Assembly (NCBI GenBank): GCA_024336345.1
Contig: JANFOG010000005.1
Location: forward strand, 186,001-250,000
Origin: Mariannaea sp. PMI_226
Lineage: Eukaryota > Ascomycota > Sordariomycetes > Hypocreales > Nectriaceae
Direction of reading: 5' to 3'
Length of the DNA: 64,000 bases
In this document: piece by piece, positions 50,011 to 61,789 of the stretch
Position numbering within the stretch: the stretch's first letter is position 1
How the letters are laid out: the number at the start of each line of letters is the position of its first letter
Made by a program: the position numbers and the translations under genes
The notes under the pieces: generated by a model
The model's database searches: none
Told to the model about the DNA's origin: nothing
Seen by the model: the letters and a program-made list of their open reading frames with translations, nothing else

Positions 50011-53000
50011 ATGGCCGAGTCGGCCCCGGCAAGCCTGCCATGGCTCAACACCGACACCTCCCGCGATGGTCCTCCCACCGAACGTCTCATCATCGCCCTC
50101 TCCGAGACGCTCCAGATCCCCAGGGAGGACATTGAACTTTTCGACTCCTTCACCGACCTCGGAGGCGACGCAGAAGCCGCAGTAGCCTTCCATGATGCAT
50201 GCTTAAGGAAAGGCATCGACGTCAGGGTCGACGACATCCTCAACTGCCACACACTCGCCGAGCTACAGACACGCATGACCCCATTGAGTCCGGCCTCAGA
50301 AACAGGATCACCGGCAACCGGATCAACAGTCAAAGCAACAACAGAAACAGTAGTAGAACAAGACCTGGGCCATGGCCGACTCACAGGTTCCTCGGGCGTC
50401 GACTCCGCACCGTCCAGCATGAGCATCAGCGCCACCGATATCTTCTCTACCCGACCAGCTTCCCGAGGCTCCGTGAGCAGTTATGGATCTGCGTCAACCA
50501 CCATGTCCAGCTATGAGGAGGCCCAATCCCCTACCGCAGAACTCAAAGCAGAGCTGCTGTACACAGGACAGGATCCAGCAGCCAAGCCTAACAATAACAG
50601 TGCGAAGCATCATGGGAAGCCCACCGCCAAAGAACTAGAGCGTCTGGTACAGTCGAACCCCAGAGTACGCAACGTGTGTGTCGTAACACCTCGGGCCGGT
50701 CCCTTTGATGGCCAGCTCGTCGCTCTAGTTCACATCCTCAGTCTCTCACACGATGCCCAGCCACAATCATATTCGCTGTCCGAGGACGATGGGGAAGCAT
50801 GCTCCCTCCCGCCACTATCTCAATTGGCCATACACAAGCTGGAGATCCGCTCGCTGCGCATCATTGCCGCGCAGGAGTGGGCAGCAGAGATTCGACGTCC
50901 ACAGATTTGGATCCCCTTACAGCACATGGCCGAGCTAGAGGATGGAAAGCCAAACTCCCGGAAGATCCAGACGTGGGTGCAAAATATGGGCCAGGACCTT
51001 TATACAGACGCCATGAAGCTGCAGCTTCCCGAGCCCCGGCGCCGCGCCGAGAGCACACTTTCCAAGGTGAATATGAATGGCCATGACGATATGAGCGACG
51101 AGGCCATGTCGTCCTGGGCGGTGTGGAAGGGCGACGGCCACGAAGACGACGAGCTCGACGACATGGAGTGCTTCCCGCTGGCTCCCATGCAGAGACTCTT
51201 CTTCGAGACCTCGACGCGCCACGTGAACGAATCGACAGACCCCGGCGTTGGAGAACCTGAGTTGCGGTTTACTCACAGCATGATGCTCAGAGTTGAGGGA
51301 GGGGATGTCAAGGAGGCTGACCTCGAAGCCGCCGTGGAGGCCTTGGTGGCCCGCCATGGCATGCTTCGTGCACGTTTCCGACCCATTGGAGATTACTGGG
51401 TGCAGGTCATCATTCCCCAGACGCTCAACGCCTATCGCCTCAGCCACCATTACGATCTGAGCGAGGAGGGTATGGCGAGCCTCATCGACGCCGCCCAATC
51501 AGCGATCAACCCGGCCGACGGACCTGTATTCGCGGTAGAGCACTTCAAGAACGACAAGGAGCAGCTTATCTATCTGGTCGCGCACAACCTCGTCGTCGAC
51601 CCTATGTCATGGCGCATCCTGGTACATGACCTCGACGAACTTCTGCGTAAAGGCTCGCTGCTCTCGGAAGGCTCCATCTCATTCCCTCACTGGGTCGACT
51701 ACCAGGATTGCGAGACTACCCAGCGCCTCTTTGAACCGACTCTGCCATTCGAGGTGCACCCGGCCGCTTTGGATTATTGGGGCCTAGAAGAGCAGCCAAA
51801 CAGCCATTTCGACAGCCAGCAGTCCAGCTTCTCGCTTTCCGGCGATCTCTCCCTCGTACTGCAGAAGGTCTGCACCAATGTCTTGCGAACCGACACCGCC
51901 GACGTCTTCCTGGCCGCGCTGCTGCTGTCCTTCCGCCAGACCTTCCCGGATAGGGCGCCACCGACGCTTTGGAAACGCGAGCATGGCCGCAGCGCTGTCC
52001 ACGCTGACTTCAACATCATGGAGACTGTGGGCTGGTTCACAAGTCTGTGCCCGATTGGTGTTTCAATAGATCCTCTTGTCGACATTGTGCAGGCTATCAA
52101 GTTCATAAAGGACACTCGACGAGCCATTCCCCGCGACGGCATTCCCTTCTTTACGTCACAGTTCTCGACTTCGGACGGGGCGTCGTCCGGCGTCCCCGTC
52201 GAAGTCATGCTCAACTGGACTCAGAATGAACAAGTACACCACCCCGGTGGCATCCTCGAACCAGTTCTCCTCCCTGGCCAGACTGTCGCGGGGCCCAAGT
52301 CCGACACGGGCCCCCAGGTTGGACGCATCGCCCTGTTCGAGGTGTCAGCTCGCATCGATGCGTCGGGCATTGCCGTTGACTTCGTCCACAACAAGAACTC
52401 GGCTCGCCAGGACAAGATCCGCCTCTGGCGAAAGAGCTTCGAATCCCTTCTCCTCGAGGCCATTACTAAACTACGTTACCACGAGCCTGAACTGACCCTC
52501 TCTGACGTGCCGCTTCTAAGGACATCCTACGAAGCCCTCGCACGCCTGGGCTCCGACCGAGCATCAGGCTCCGGCCTCCCCAGCGTACGAGATATAGAAA
52601 CCATCTATCCCATCAACCCGGCCCAGCAGGAGATCCTCATCGCCCAAACGAAGAACATGGACGCCTTCCACGTCCACAGCGTATACGAACTCCGCTTGCT
52701 GGACGGAAACCCCGTGGACACGACACGCCTGTGCAAGGCATGGGAGGCTATCGTGGCCAACAAGCCGGCCCTGCGCAGCATCTTTATCGACGGTGTTTCC
52801 AAGGAGGGCCTTTTCGACCAGGTCGTGTTGAAGAAGATCTCGCCTAACATGTTGTTTATTGATTCGAAAGACCCTGAGCGGGCGCTCTCCAAGCTGCCAT
52901 CTCTCAAGACCTCATTAACTGAGCCTCGACATCGTCTCTCCGTGTGCCAGACGGAACTGAAGACGCTGGTGAGGATCGACGCCAGCCAGACGATCTCTGA

Positions 53001-56000
53001 CGTGAGTATAATCTTTTTTTGTGTTTTTCTAACATTTAGATTGAAATCGCTCCCTTTGCTAACATTTTTAAATCTCTCCAGTTAACAAGCACTCACAACT
53101 TGGTCTTGGAGCTCTGTAGAGTATACTCCAACAACTCCCCGACTCACAACGATGCGCTGCACCGCACTTATCTTTACCACATGGCCTCCTTGGACACCGC
53201 CTATAGCCTGCAGATCTGGAAGACGAATCTCCTTGGCATCAAACCGTGCATCATGCCATTCCTCAATGCCGACACCGGCGAGCAGGTCAGCCGGCCTCAC
53301 CCATTCACTCTGTCCGTGACCCGTAAGGAGCTCGACGCTTTCTGCCAAGAGGCCGAGATCGATCCAACAGCTCTTCTCCAACTAGCCTGGGCGCTCGTCC
53401 TGCGGGCGTTTGTCGGCCTAGACCAGGTTGTCTTTGGCTACCAGTTCTCGGGCCGCGATGAGCAGCTCCTCCATGGCATCGGTGGCGCTATCGGCAGCTT
53501 CGCCAACATCCTGCCGTGCGTCGTCGATCTCACAACCAACCAGACTATCAAGAAGTGCCTGTACAACGTGGATGATTCCTTCACCACCGCCCAGAAGCAT
53601 CGATACGTCACCATGGCTGAAGTTCAGCATGCTCTCAGCATGAGAGAGGGCCCCTTCTTCAACACCTGCTTCTTCTTCCAGGAATCTGACCCTCTAGCAA
53701 CAGCCGCAGCAGCAACGGTACTGGAAGATGACGAGAGCCCCGAGGTTCATCCCGTGGAAATATCTTCCACTCTGGTTACCTCTTCTCGCCAGACAGACTG
53801 CGATGTCTCCTGCACCGCCATGTTCGTCAACGACGTCCTCCACGCGAATCTGAGCTCCGTGTGCCTCTCCAACAAGCAGGCTATGAGCATCTTGATCAGC
53901 TTCGATGCAGCCATCAAGCAAATCATGAACCACCCCACCCGTCTCATCGCAGAAGTCAACCTCTCCACGGAGGAAAACACACCCCAGCTTTCAGACCAGG
54001 ACTGGGAACCCCGCCAGATGGCACAAAAGATGAACTCTTGCCTCCACGACGTCATCCTTAGGCATGGTCAGTTAAGCCCAGACGATCCGGCGGTGAGCTC
54101 CTGGGACGGCGACCTCACATACATCCAGCTTGCTACGCTCGTGGCAAGGCTGAGGACATATCTGGTCAATCTCGGCGTAGGCCCAGGCACCATCGTCCCC
54201 GTGGTGCTGGAGAAGACCTGCTGGGCCCCCGTCATGCTGCTGGCGGTGCTTCAGGCTGGCGCCAGCTTCGTGGCCCTGGATGGCCAGGACCAGGCAACGG
54301 TCAAGGCGACAATCCGATATCTCGATCCTACTCTCGTGATGTCCACGGAATCGGGCTGGAAGGAGCTTGGCCCGCTCGTTCTAAATCTTCTGGTCATCAA
54401 CCAGGCCTTCTTCGCAACATTGCCCCCGCGCATGTCTGCCCTCACACGGGAAGCTACGCCTGATCACGCGGCATGCGTGATGGTGACTCCCAAGAAGACC
54501 AGCGCCGGTACTTCTCGCAGCATCTTCTTCACGCATGCGTCGCTTTGCACGACATTTGCCGCGCAGGGCCCTGCGCTGAAGCTGAATAGCGACAGCAGGG
54601 TCTTGCAGCTGTCTGCCTTCAACGTCGACATCTCCCTAGTCGAGGTGCTGGGCACCCTGTTCCACGGCGGTTGCATCTGCATCCCCTCGCCCAAAGACCG
54701 TTTGAACGATTTGGAGGGCTCCATCGCGAGGATGAGCGTCAACTGGAGCTACATGACCGGTGTGCTGGCGAGGAAGCTCAATCCTCCAATGGTGCCGACA
54801 CTCAAGACGTTGTGCTTCCGAACCCGGAAGCTCGACGTGGATACTTTTGGACCTTGGCTAGAGAACCGAAGCATTCTTCTTGCCTACGGTGCCCCTGACA
54901 TCTGTCCACTGGGTATCTCCATCACGGAGGTTACCAAGGAGAAGGACATGAATATTATCACCCCACCCCTAGTCGGCCGCTTCTGGATCCTCAACCCCGA
55001 TGACTCGCGCAAGATGATGCCAATGGGGTCCATCGGCGAGCTCGCCATTGACAGCCCCCTCATCACACCTCATCGCTTCGTAAAAGACTCTGTCCTTGTA
55101 GCCCCTAGCCTGCCCCCCGCCACTCCTTCAGACAAGCACAAGGCAAAGTATCTGAAGACGGGCCACCGCGTGCGATATTTGGAGGATGGAAACTTCCAGT
55201 TCATCTCCAGTGCTCGCGATGATGTTTTTGTCGGCGGCTCAGCAGTCGACGTCGCCCTCGTCGAGCAAAAGATCCGGCGATGCCTCGGCCCCGGCGTGGA
55301 CGTGGTCGTCGACAAGATTGCCACCAAGGACTCTATCCGCGTGCTGGCTGCATTCCTCCAGCTCGGCGAGGCCTTGTTCCACGGGCAGGAGGGCTTCCAG
55401 AACGTCAGCCTGCGTGTCAAGGAGCGCACCTTCATCGCCAAGAAGCTCTTCGAGGTGTCGCTTGACACGGCGGAGCATCGTCTTCCCGAGCACAGCGTCC
55501 CCGCCGTCTTCATCCCGCTCAAGGACTTACCTATGTCCACGTCGCTCAAGATCAACCGCCGCGCCCTATTCCGCTTGACTGAGGATCTCACCTATGCCCA
55601 GCTGCAAGAGATGTCCGCCGTTCCTAACGCTCAGGAGATTCAGCGTGTCGTCTTAGGTCAGAAGCCTCTCCCGCTAACGGGACCTGAGGAACTCATGAGG
55701 TCCATCTGGGCCAAGGTGCTGAGCATCTCGCCTGCAGACATCAAGCGAACAAGCAGCTTCTTCTCCGTTGGAGGTAACCGGTTCCTCGCTGCCGAGCTCT
55801 TGATTGCGTGCCGCAAGCTCGGCCTTCGAGTGTCCCTCAGCGACATCTTCAAGGAGTTATCTCTCGTTGATATGTGCGGGGCATCGGATCCTCCAGAGCA
55901 GCACCCTGCTGCTAAGACGGCCATGGTCAACAAGACATCCCCCGTGACTGGCTTCGACTTCAAGTTCGTCATGGAGGTCATCGTGCCCCAGCTCAACTGC

Positions 56001-58502
56001 TCCGTCCAAGACGTTCTTGACGTCACCGAGGCCACGTCTGAGCAGATGCACGGGCTCGAACTCGGAATGTTCCAGCCCCGAGCGGACATCACCTGCTATG
56101 TCCTGCAGTTCAACAGCCGCGTCTCTCCCGAGAAGCTTGAGGTCGCCTGCGAGGCGCTGACAAAGCTCCACCCAGTCCTTCGCACCGCCTTCGTCACTCA
56201 TGAGAGTCGTACTTATCAAGTCCTGTGCGGTGGTTTCAAGCCCGTCTTCCAGAGGTGCTCGTGCCCCCATTCGCGACTCGAGCTGGTGACCGAGAAGCTG
56301 GTCCGGCAGCACCAGAACATCCAGTTCCAGCCTGCTGTCCCGGTCACTGGGTTCACCTACCTCGACACAGCTGAGCAAGGCGCCTTGATCATCCGCCTCA
56401 GCAAGTCCCAGGTGGACGAGGCATCGGCACCGTTACTCGTGCAGCACCTCGTTTCCCTGTACGAAGAGTCGAAGGGTATGCCCACCGCGACCAGCTTCTT
56501 TGAGTACACACGTGCCGCCGGTATGGTAGCGCAGACTGAGGGTCTTGAATACTGGACTTCTCAATTAGAGGGCGCCAAGATAACTGAGATCGTTTCCTAT
56601 ACCGCTCCCCACCGCCCAACCTCAGAAGTTCGTAAGTTGCAGGAAGTCGTCAGGGTTGGTTCAATTGGCCAGTACTCTATAACTCCAGACACCATTGTCA
56701 AGGCGGCTTGGAGCATCGTCCTCTCTACCATCTCAGGGATCGATGATGTCGTCTTTGGCGAGGTTGTCCCAGGCCACAATGTTGCCCTGCCCAATAAGAC
56801 AGACCTCGTCAGCCTGGTCGGGCCAATTGCCAACACCATCCCAGTGCGTGTGCGCTTCCCCTCGCAACACAGCACGCCAATGGACCTTATGAAGTACATC
56901 CAGCGCCAGCGCCGTGCCAACTGCCGGTTTGAGTCGCTTGGTATCCATGAACTTGTACGCAACCGGTGCGCAGACTGGCCGTTTTGGAAGCGCTTCAGCT
57001 CCGTCGTCCACCACCGGACGGTCCCTCTGCTGGACGGCACTGCCACGTACAACATGGGAGGCACTACATTCACTTATAAGAGCATCGACCCCGAAGTGCG
57101 CGCTCTCCCGGACATGCTGATCTCCTCGAAAACTGAAGGTTCCGAGCGCATAAGGTTCGAGATGGAGTTCCCCCTAAATCGCGTTGACCTCGAATTTGCT
57201 CAGGACTGCATGCGTCTCCTAGTTGCGGCGGTGGAAACGCTGACGCATCGCGACACGCTCAACCAGCCAATGCTCGCATCTGCTGAGGAGATCCGCCGTT
57301 TCGAGAAGAGGGTCCCTCTTCCTATGCCGGCAACAACGGAGCCTGTCAAGCCTCCCTGTGCCCATCTGCTATACGCCGAGCAGCGCCGGGAGCTCGAGAC
57401 TGCCATCTCAGAGGGATGGGCCGGCGTGGTCGCTAACCCTCTCAGCCAGGGAATTCCACAGGAACAGATACACCAGACACCATTATACAAGGTGTCCAGT
57501 TCCCTTTTGACGACGCACCACATCGCAGACTCCATCAACAAGAAGCTCTCCAAAACCGGCATCAGTGGCATCAGCGACGCCGGCGTCTTGTCCGCTGAGG
57601 ATGTCATTGATAACCCAACAATGCAAGCCCAGCTGGAGTTGATCGCCCGCCGTCTGCATGAAGGCGGTCTCGTCACCTTGTCCATCCCTCATCAAAAGGT
57701 CACGAACCTTCGCCCCAAAACACAGCCCATGCCAACGAGCAGCGGCAGCACCAGCAGCACCGGCAGCAATAACAGTAATAATTACAACAATGGCGCCGTC
57801 ACTGGTGCCGCCGGCATCAGCGTCGGCCTCGGCATCGATATGGGCACTGGTACTGGTACTAGCACTACCATCACAAGCAACAACAATAGTGGCGGCATCA
57901 CCCACAGCAACAGTACTCATTCAGCAACCAGCAACTCAGGGCTGTCATGGCGGGAGAGCATCCGTATGCTCCGTGGCAAGGAGAGCATTCGAGGCCTAAG
58001 CGTCAGATCAGCCGGCCGCAAGAAGTCAAAGGAGCAAGACACTCCCAAGATGCCGTCTCCTCCAAGGACCAGCATGTCTTCTTCGATCCGTGCCCCTGTA
58101 GACAGTTCCGGAGAGGTTGTGCCTGAACTCATGGCAGCGGATTCGCAGTCCACTGTCCCAGAGTCGCTGACACCTGTGCCGGAATCTTTACCCACCGTTC
58201 TGGAATCCTTGCCCACTGTTCCTGAGTCGGTTACACCTGTTCTGAAGTCGTCACCTCCTGCTGCAGAACCTCCGTTGCCCAAGAAGCAGACGACCGGGTC
58301 TCAAAAGAAAAGGCACCACAAACGGAGCAGCAGCACTGCTGAGTCAACTGGCGACGACAAATTGTCTCTCTCGACCGTTGCGTACACTGACGTCAGTACC
58401 TTCTCCCCAGCCACAACTGATGATCACAAGTCCAGGTGGACGAGCATCTGGGACAAGGCAAGACCCATGACTCCTCGTGGCATCAAGGGCTCCGGGAAAT
58501 GA
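50011..58502 (+). CDS. NRPS-like megasynthase with degenerate catalytic motifs
   Basis: Two exons (50011-53001, 53082-58502; phase-0 GTGAGT...CTCCAG intron) give 2803 residues, starting ACCATGG. Domain order: carrier-like (about 25-90, LGGDAEAAV); fragment resembling an adenylation C-terminal subdomain (about 205-345); epimerisation-like (385-830; AHNLVVDPMSWRIL, TVGWFTSLCP); condensation (860-1290; SQTISDLTS); adenylation (1310-1830); carrier (1870-1940; SVGGNRFLAAEL); condensation (1965-2420; SKSQVDEAS); carrier-like remnant (about 2465-2530); Ser/Thr/Gly-rich tail (2550-2803). Carrier serines, HHxxxDG histidines and adenylation signatures are replaced: A3 reads PKKTSAGTS, A4 AFNVDIS, A5 AYGAPD and A7 TGHRVRY, while the A10 lysine remains (SLKINRR). 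No thioesterase or reductase is seen. The fold is clear; the enzymatic function is doubtful. No product is assigned. Confidence 0.85.
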
Positions 58503-59013
58503 GAGGACGCGCGCAGTCTAAATCTTTCAAGTTTATCTTCATTCTTTTTCTCTTCTTGGTCTTTCTTCTCTCTTTTTTTTTTTGTTCATGAGACTTGATT
58601 GGGATTCCCTAAATCTAATGGTATGGAGGGTTGGACGTGTTGGACAGCTTGGAGTTGGGGCGTTAGTGGTGAAGTCATGATTGATACCTGGGTCTGGATT
58701 CGATATTTTTTCGATATATTTTCCCGTCAAGACGCACACGTATACCTGTACCTGTAACTTGAATAGCGCATGATCATTGTCAATATCAAAATAATGAAAG
58801 ATTTGTCTTTTTTTCCTCTTTTCAAGAAAAAGGAGTTCTTTGTATGCGTCGTGATGGCTAACGACAAGTCTATCTCATATGATATGTATCCGTGGGGTAT
58901 AAAATATCCGGTTCCCAAATCCCAGTTGTAATAAAACAAAAACAAAAACAAACGCTAGATCATAAACATTGCTCACACCCACCCATTTCTTTTCAATCAA
59001 TTCCTTGGCAGTT
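58503..59013. other. Convergent intergenic region
   Basis: These 511 bp are the 3' flanks of the NRPS-like gene and the OPT transporter. They are T-rich, and nothing further is recognisable. Confidence 0.5.
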
Positions 59014-61789
59014 TCAAGAAAACTCACCAAGTCGAGGACCAAAATACTCTCCCGGGCCAAGCGTCTTTAACGGACAAGCATCGTCTTCGCAGCCTCGGTA
59101 AGCCACATCGTTTCCCCACCACTCCAGCTCGTTGCCGTTGTATTGTAATGAAAAGAAAATGATGATGCCAGCAATGGCAATGCCACACGACCAAGCAGCT
59201 GAGAGCACAAAGTTATACTGATAAAACAAGACAAGTTAGCTAGTACCGGGGTGGAAAGTCGAGGGAAGTGCAAGTTTACCTTTGACCATAGGCTAAGGAA
59301 GCGTGATTTCAAGTAAATCCAAGAAAAGTACGCGATGGGCACGGATGGCCAAATATACGACATGTTATATGGAGCCCAAACGATACCTCCGTACATGATG
59401 GCCACCGGGTGAATCTGCCGAGTCCACTTCCACTTGGGAAACTTCTTGTTGAGGCCCCAGACCAGGAATACGACGGCAATTCCGAGAGGAAATCCAAGAA
59501 GCGTCTCGCTGTACTGTCCGTTATGGCCCCAAATCTTCTTGGGTCCGACAGTGCCCCAGAGCACCGAAGCTGTGAAGAAGGTGTTGACACCAGGGCAAGT
59601 AAGTTTGAAGCGGGCATCTTCGGTGCAAACATCATCAATGCTGGTCATCTGGAAGTTGAGTACACCGATGCAGATGAATGTGCTAATGAAGGTAGCGACG
59701 ATCTGTGCAATAAAAGTATGCCGAGGCGGAATCTTAACATAGTGAGCTAGCTTCAAATCGTTGGAGAACATGACTGCGTGCGCGCAAGTCACGTAGCCAA
59801 AGGACTTGAAGTAGTTCATCGCCAACGCATTACCTTCTACCCAAGATCCTCCAATGAATTCAGCCAAGACGTTAAGTGTCACCTCAATTCCGGTCATGGC
59901 TTTGATAATGCCCACGGGGATGACAAAGACAACGCAGAGAGCCAATCCGTAGAAAATGACACCAGGCGACGTGTGGGTTTCCCAGCCAGCAATGCCAGAA
60001 ATGCCACATACAATAGCAAGAACAAGGCAAATCATGTACCACCATTCCGGCACCTCGCGATATGCCTTCATCAACCGAGTGTGAACGTCGAGGTCGTGTG
60101 TCTCATCATTGTGGGTGGGACCTTTCTTTCGAATGCTGTTGAAGATACCCTTGAATCCAGTAATAATCTCACGACGATGATACAGGATCGCATAGGTCAA
60201 TGTTGAGGTGTACACCCCGAAGAAAAACATGTAAACTACGACATTTCCGGCACCTAGGAATGGCGGGGAATAAGCAGCGTATTTTTCAGAATCGAAGAGT
60301 CCACGGTCGTTGATTGCCAGCGAAACATTATAGAGCTTGCCGAAGTGGTCATACACCCGGTTGGTGTTGATAGGGAGATAGCCAGTGTCGTAAAGGTTGC
60401 CGTACCAAAAGCCAATAACAACCCAAAAGGAAATAAAAACCCCAATGAAACGATTAAAGGTGCTGAAGAAGGGCACCATTAGCGGATCGGCCGAGTCCCA
60501 GAGCAGGACATTCCAATCGAAGGTGGGGAAAGGATTGAGGCCGAGACCGTTATTGGAGCCAGTGATGGTGTTGAGGTCGCGGTTGTTTGGGGCAATCCAA
60601 GTGATCCAGTTGAAGTTGGAAAGGGACGTCCAGATATAGTTAGGAAACCAGAACCAGATAAACATGGCACCGAACATCAGATAGAAGAACTTGAGGCGAG
60701 AGATGCGCCACTTCGTGCCAAAGGGACCATCGACCGCGGTATTGCTATCAGTGTGGAAGGCCGAGTTGAGAGCAATGGTGACGAGGGAGGCTGGCCAGAC
60801 ACAGTAGGAAGGATATACCAGGAAGCGACGGCAAATACCAGCCATGCCATAACCAATGAAGTTTGTACTCAGCGCGATCAGGATCTGATAGCCAAAATGG
60901 GAGGCATACGGTTGATCGAAATACTGTGGGAGATACTGAACCCAGATGATGTAGTTAGTGTAAGGGGTGTTGTAGGCCACGTTGGCCATGATGGTAATAA
61001 GCATATGCTCTTTCTTGGAGAAGGGGCCAGGATTGAGCGAGTGTCGCACTCCAAAGAGAGTAAAGCCCACGTCAGGTAGCCAGCGTTCACAGCCCTTTCC
61101 AATAGGATATGCCAGCAACTGAGCGACATTGGCCATAATCCGAATGGCTGGCTGGCGAATATCGAAGAGCTGGTTGGTGAAGGCTAGGAGGGTAGAGAAG
61201 GCGAGGCCGATGAGCCAGCTGCGGATTGTAGAACAGGGAGCGCTGACATCGTCCTTATTGCTGACGACTGCACGAACTTCGGCATAGGGGCTGTTATTCG
61301 TGATGAGGGCCGACTCCAACTTCATCTCCTGGACTAAACTCTCGTGCTTCTCGGGCTTGGCGAATAGGTCGTCGTTCTCGAGGAAAGCCCTGATCTTTTC
61401 AATGACGGATAAGGGAAAGTTAGGGTCATTTTCGTGGATGCGGTAGACTCGGGTCATAATATCTCGGACGTCGTCGAGGGTATACTTGGAAGCAAGTTCG
61501 CGTGCCTCAAGCAGGTCATCCTCGGTGACTTGAAGGTCTTGCTCAGCGGAGCGGTAATCACCCAAGTCGTCTTCGTCGTAGGAGAAGGACTGCAATGACT
61601 AGAGTCAATAAGAGAGCTCAGGCTAGTGTTTGGCACACATTACTGATGTTTAATTACCTCATTGTAGAAAGAGATTCCATCAATAGATGTTCTTGCTGTC
61701 CTCGCGGTATGTACAGATTCGGGGCGACGAAGAGGCTCAGGAATCTCTTCTGACACGCCTCCTGGGACCGTCTTCTCGTTTTCCGCCAT
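59014..61789 (-). CDS. Oligopeptide transporter, OPT family
   Basis: Three minus-strand exons (61789-61658, 61589-59280, 59217-59014; phase 0) give 881 residues, the usual fungal OPT size. The N-terminus is cytosolic (start MAENEKTVPGGVSEEI, then acidic SFSYDEDDLGDY). Membrane helices begin near residue 170. The family motif SLNPGPFSKKEHMLITIMAN is present, as are conserved late-family segments (FIGGSWVEGNALAMNYFKSF, GPKKIWGHNGQYSETLLGFP). The third exon adds the last helix (CGIAIAGIIIFFSLQYNG) and a hydrophilic end GPRLGEFS. OPT proteins import small peptides, glutathione or metal chelates with protons at the plasma membrane. The C-terminus could extend if GTGAGT at its last codons acts as a donor. 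The gene converges on the NRPS-like gene; no functional link is shown. Confidence 0.93.
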
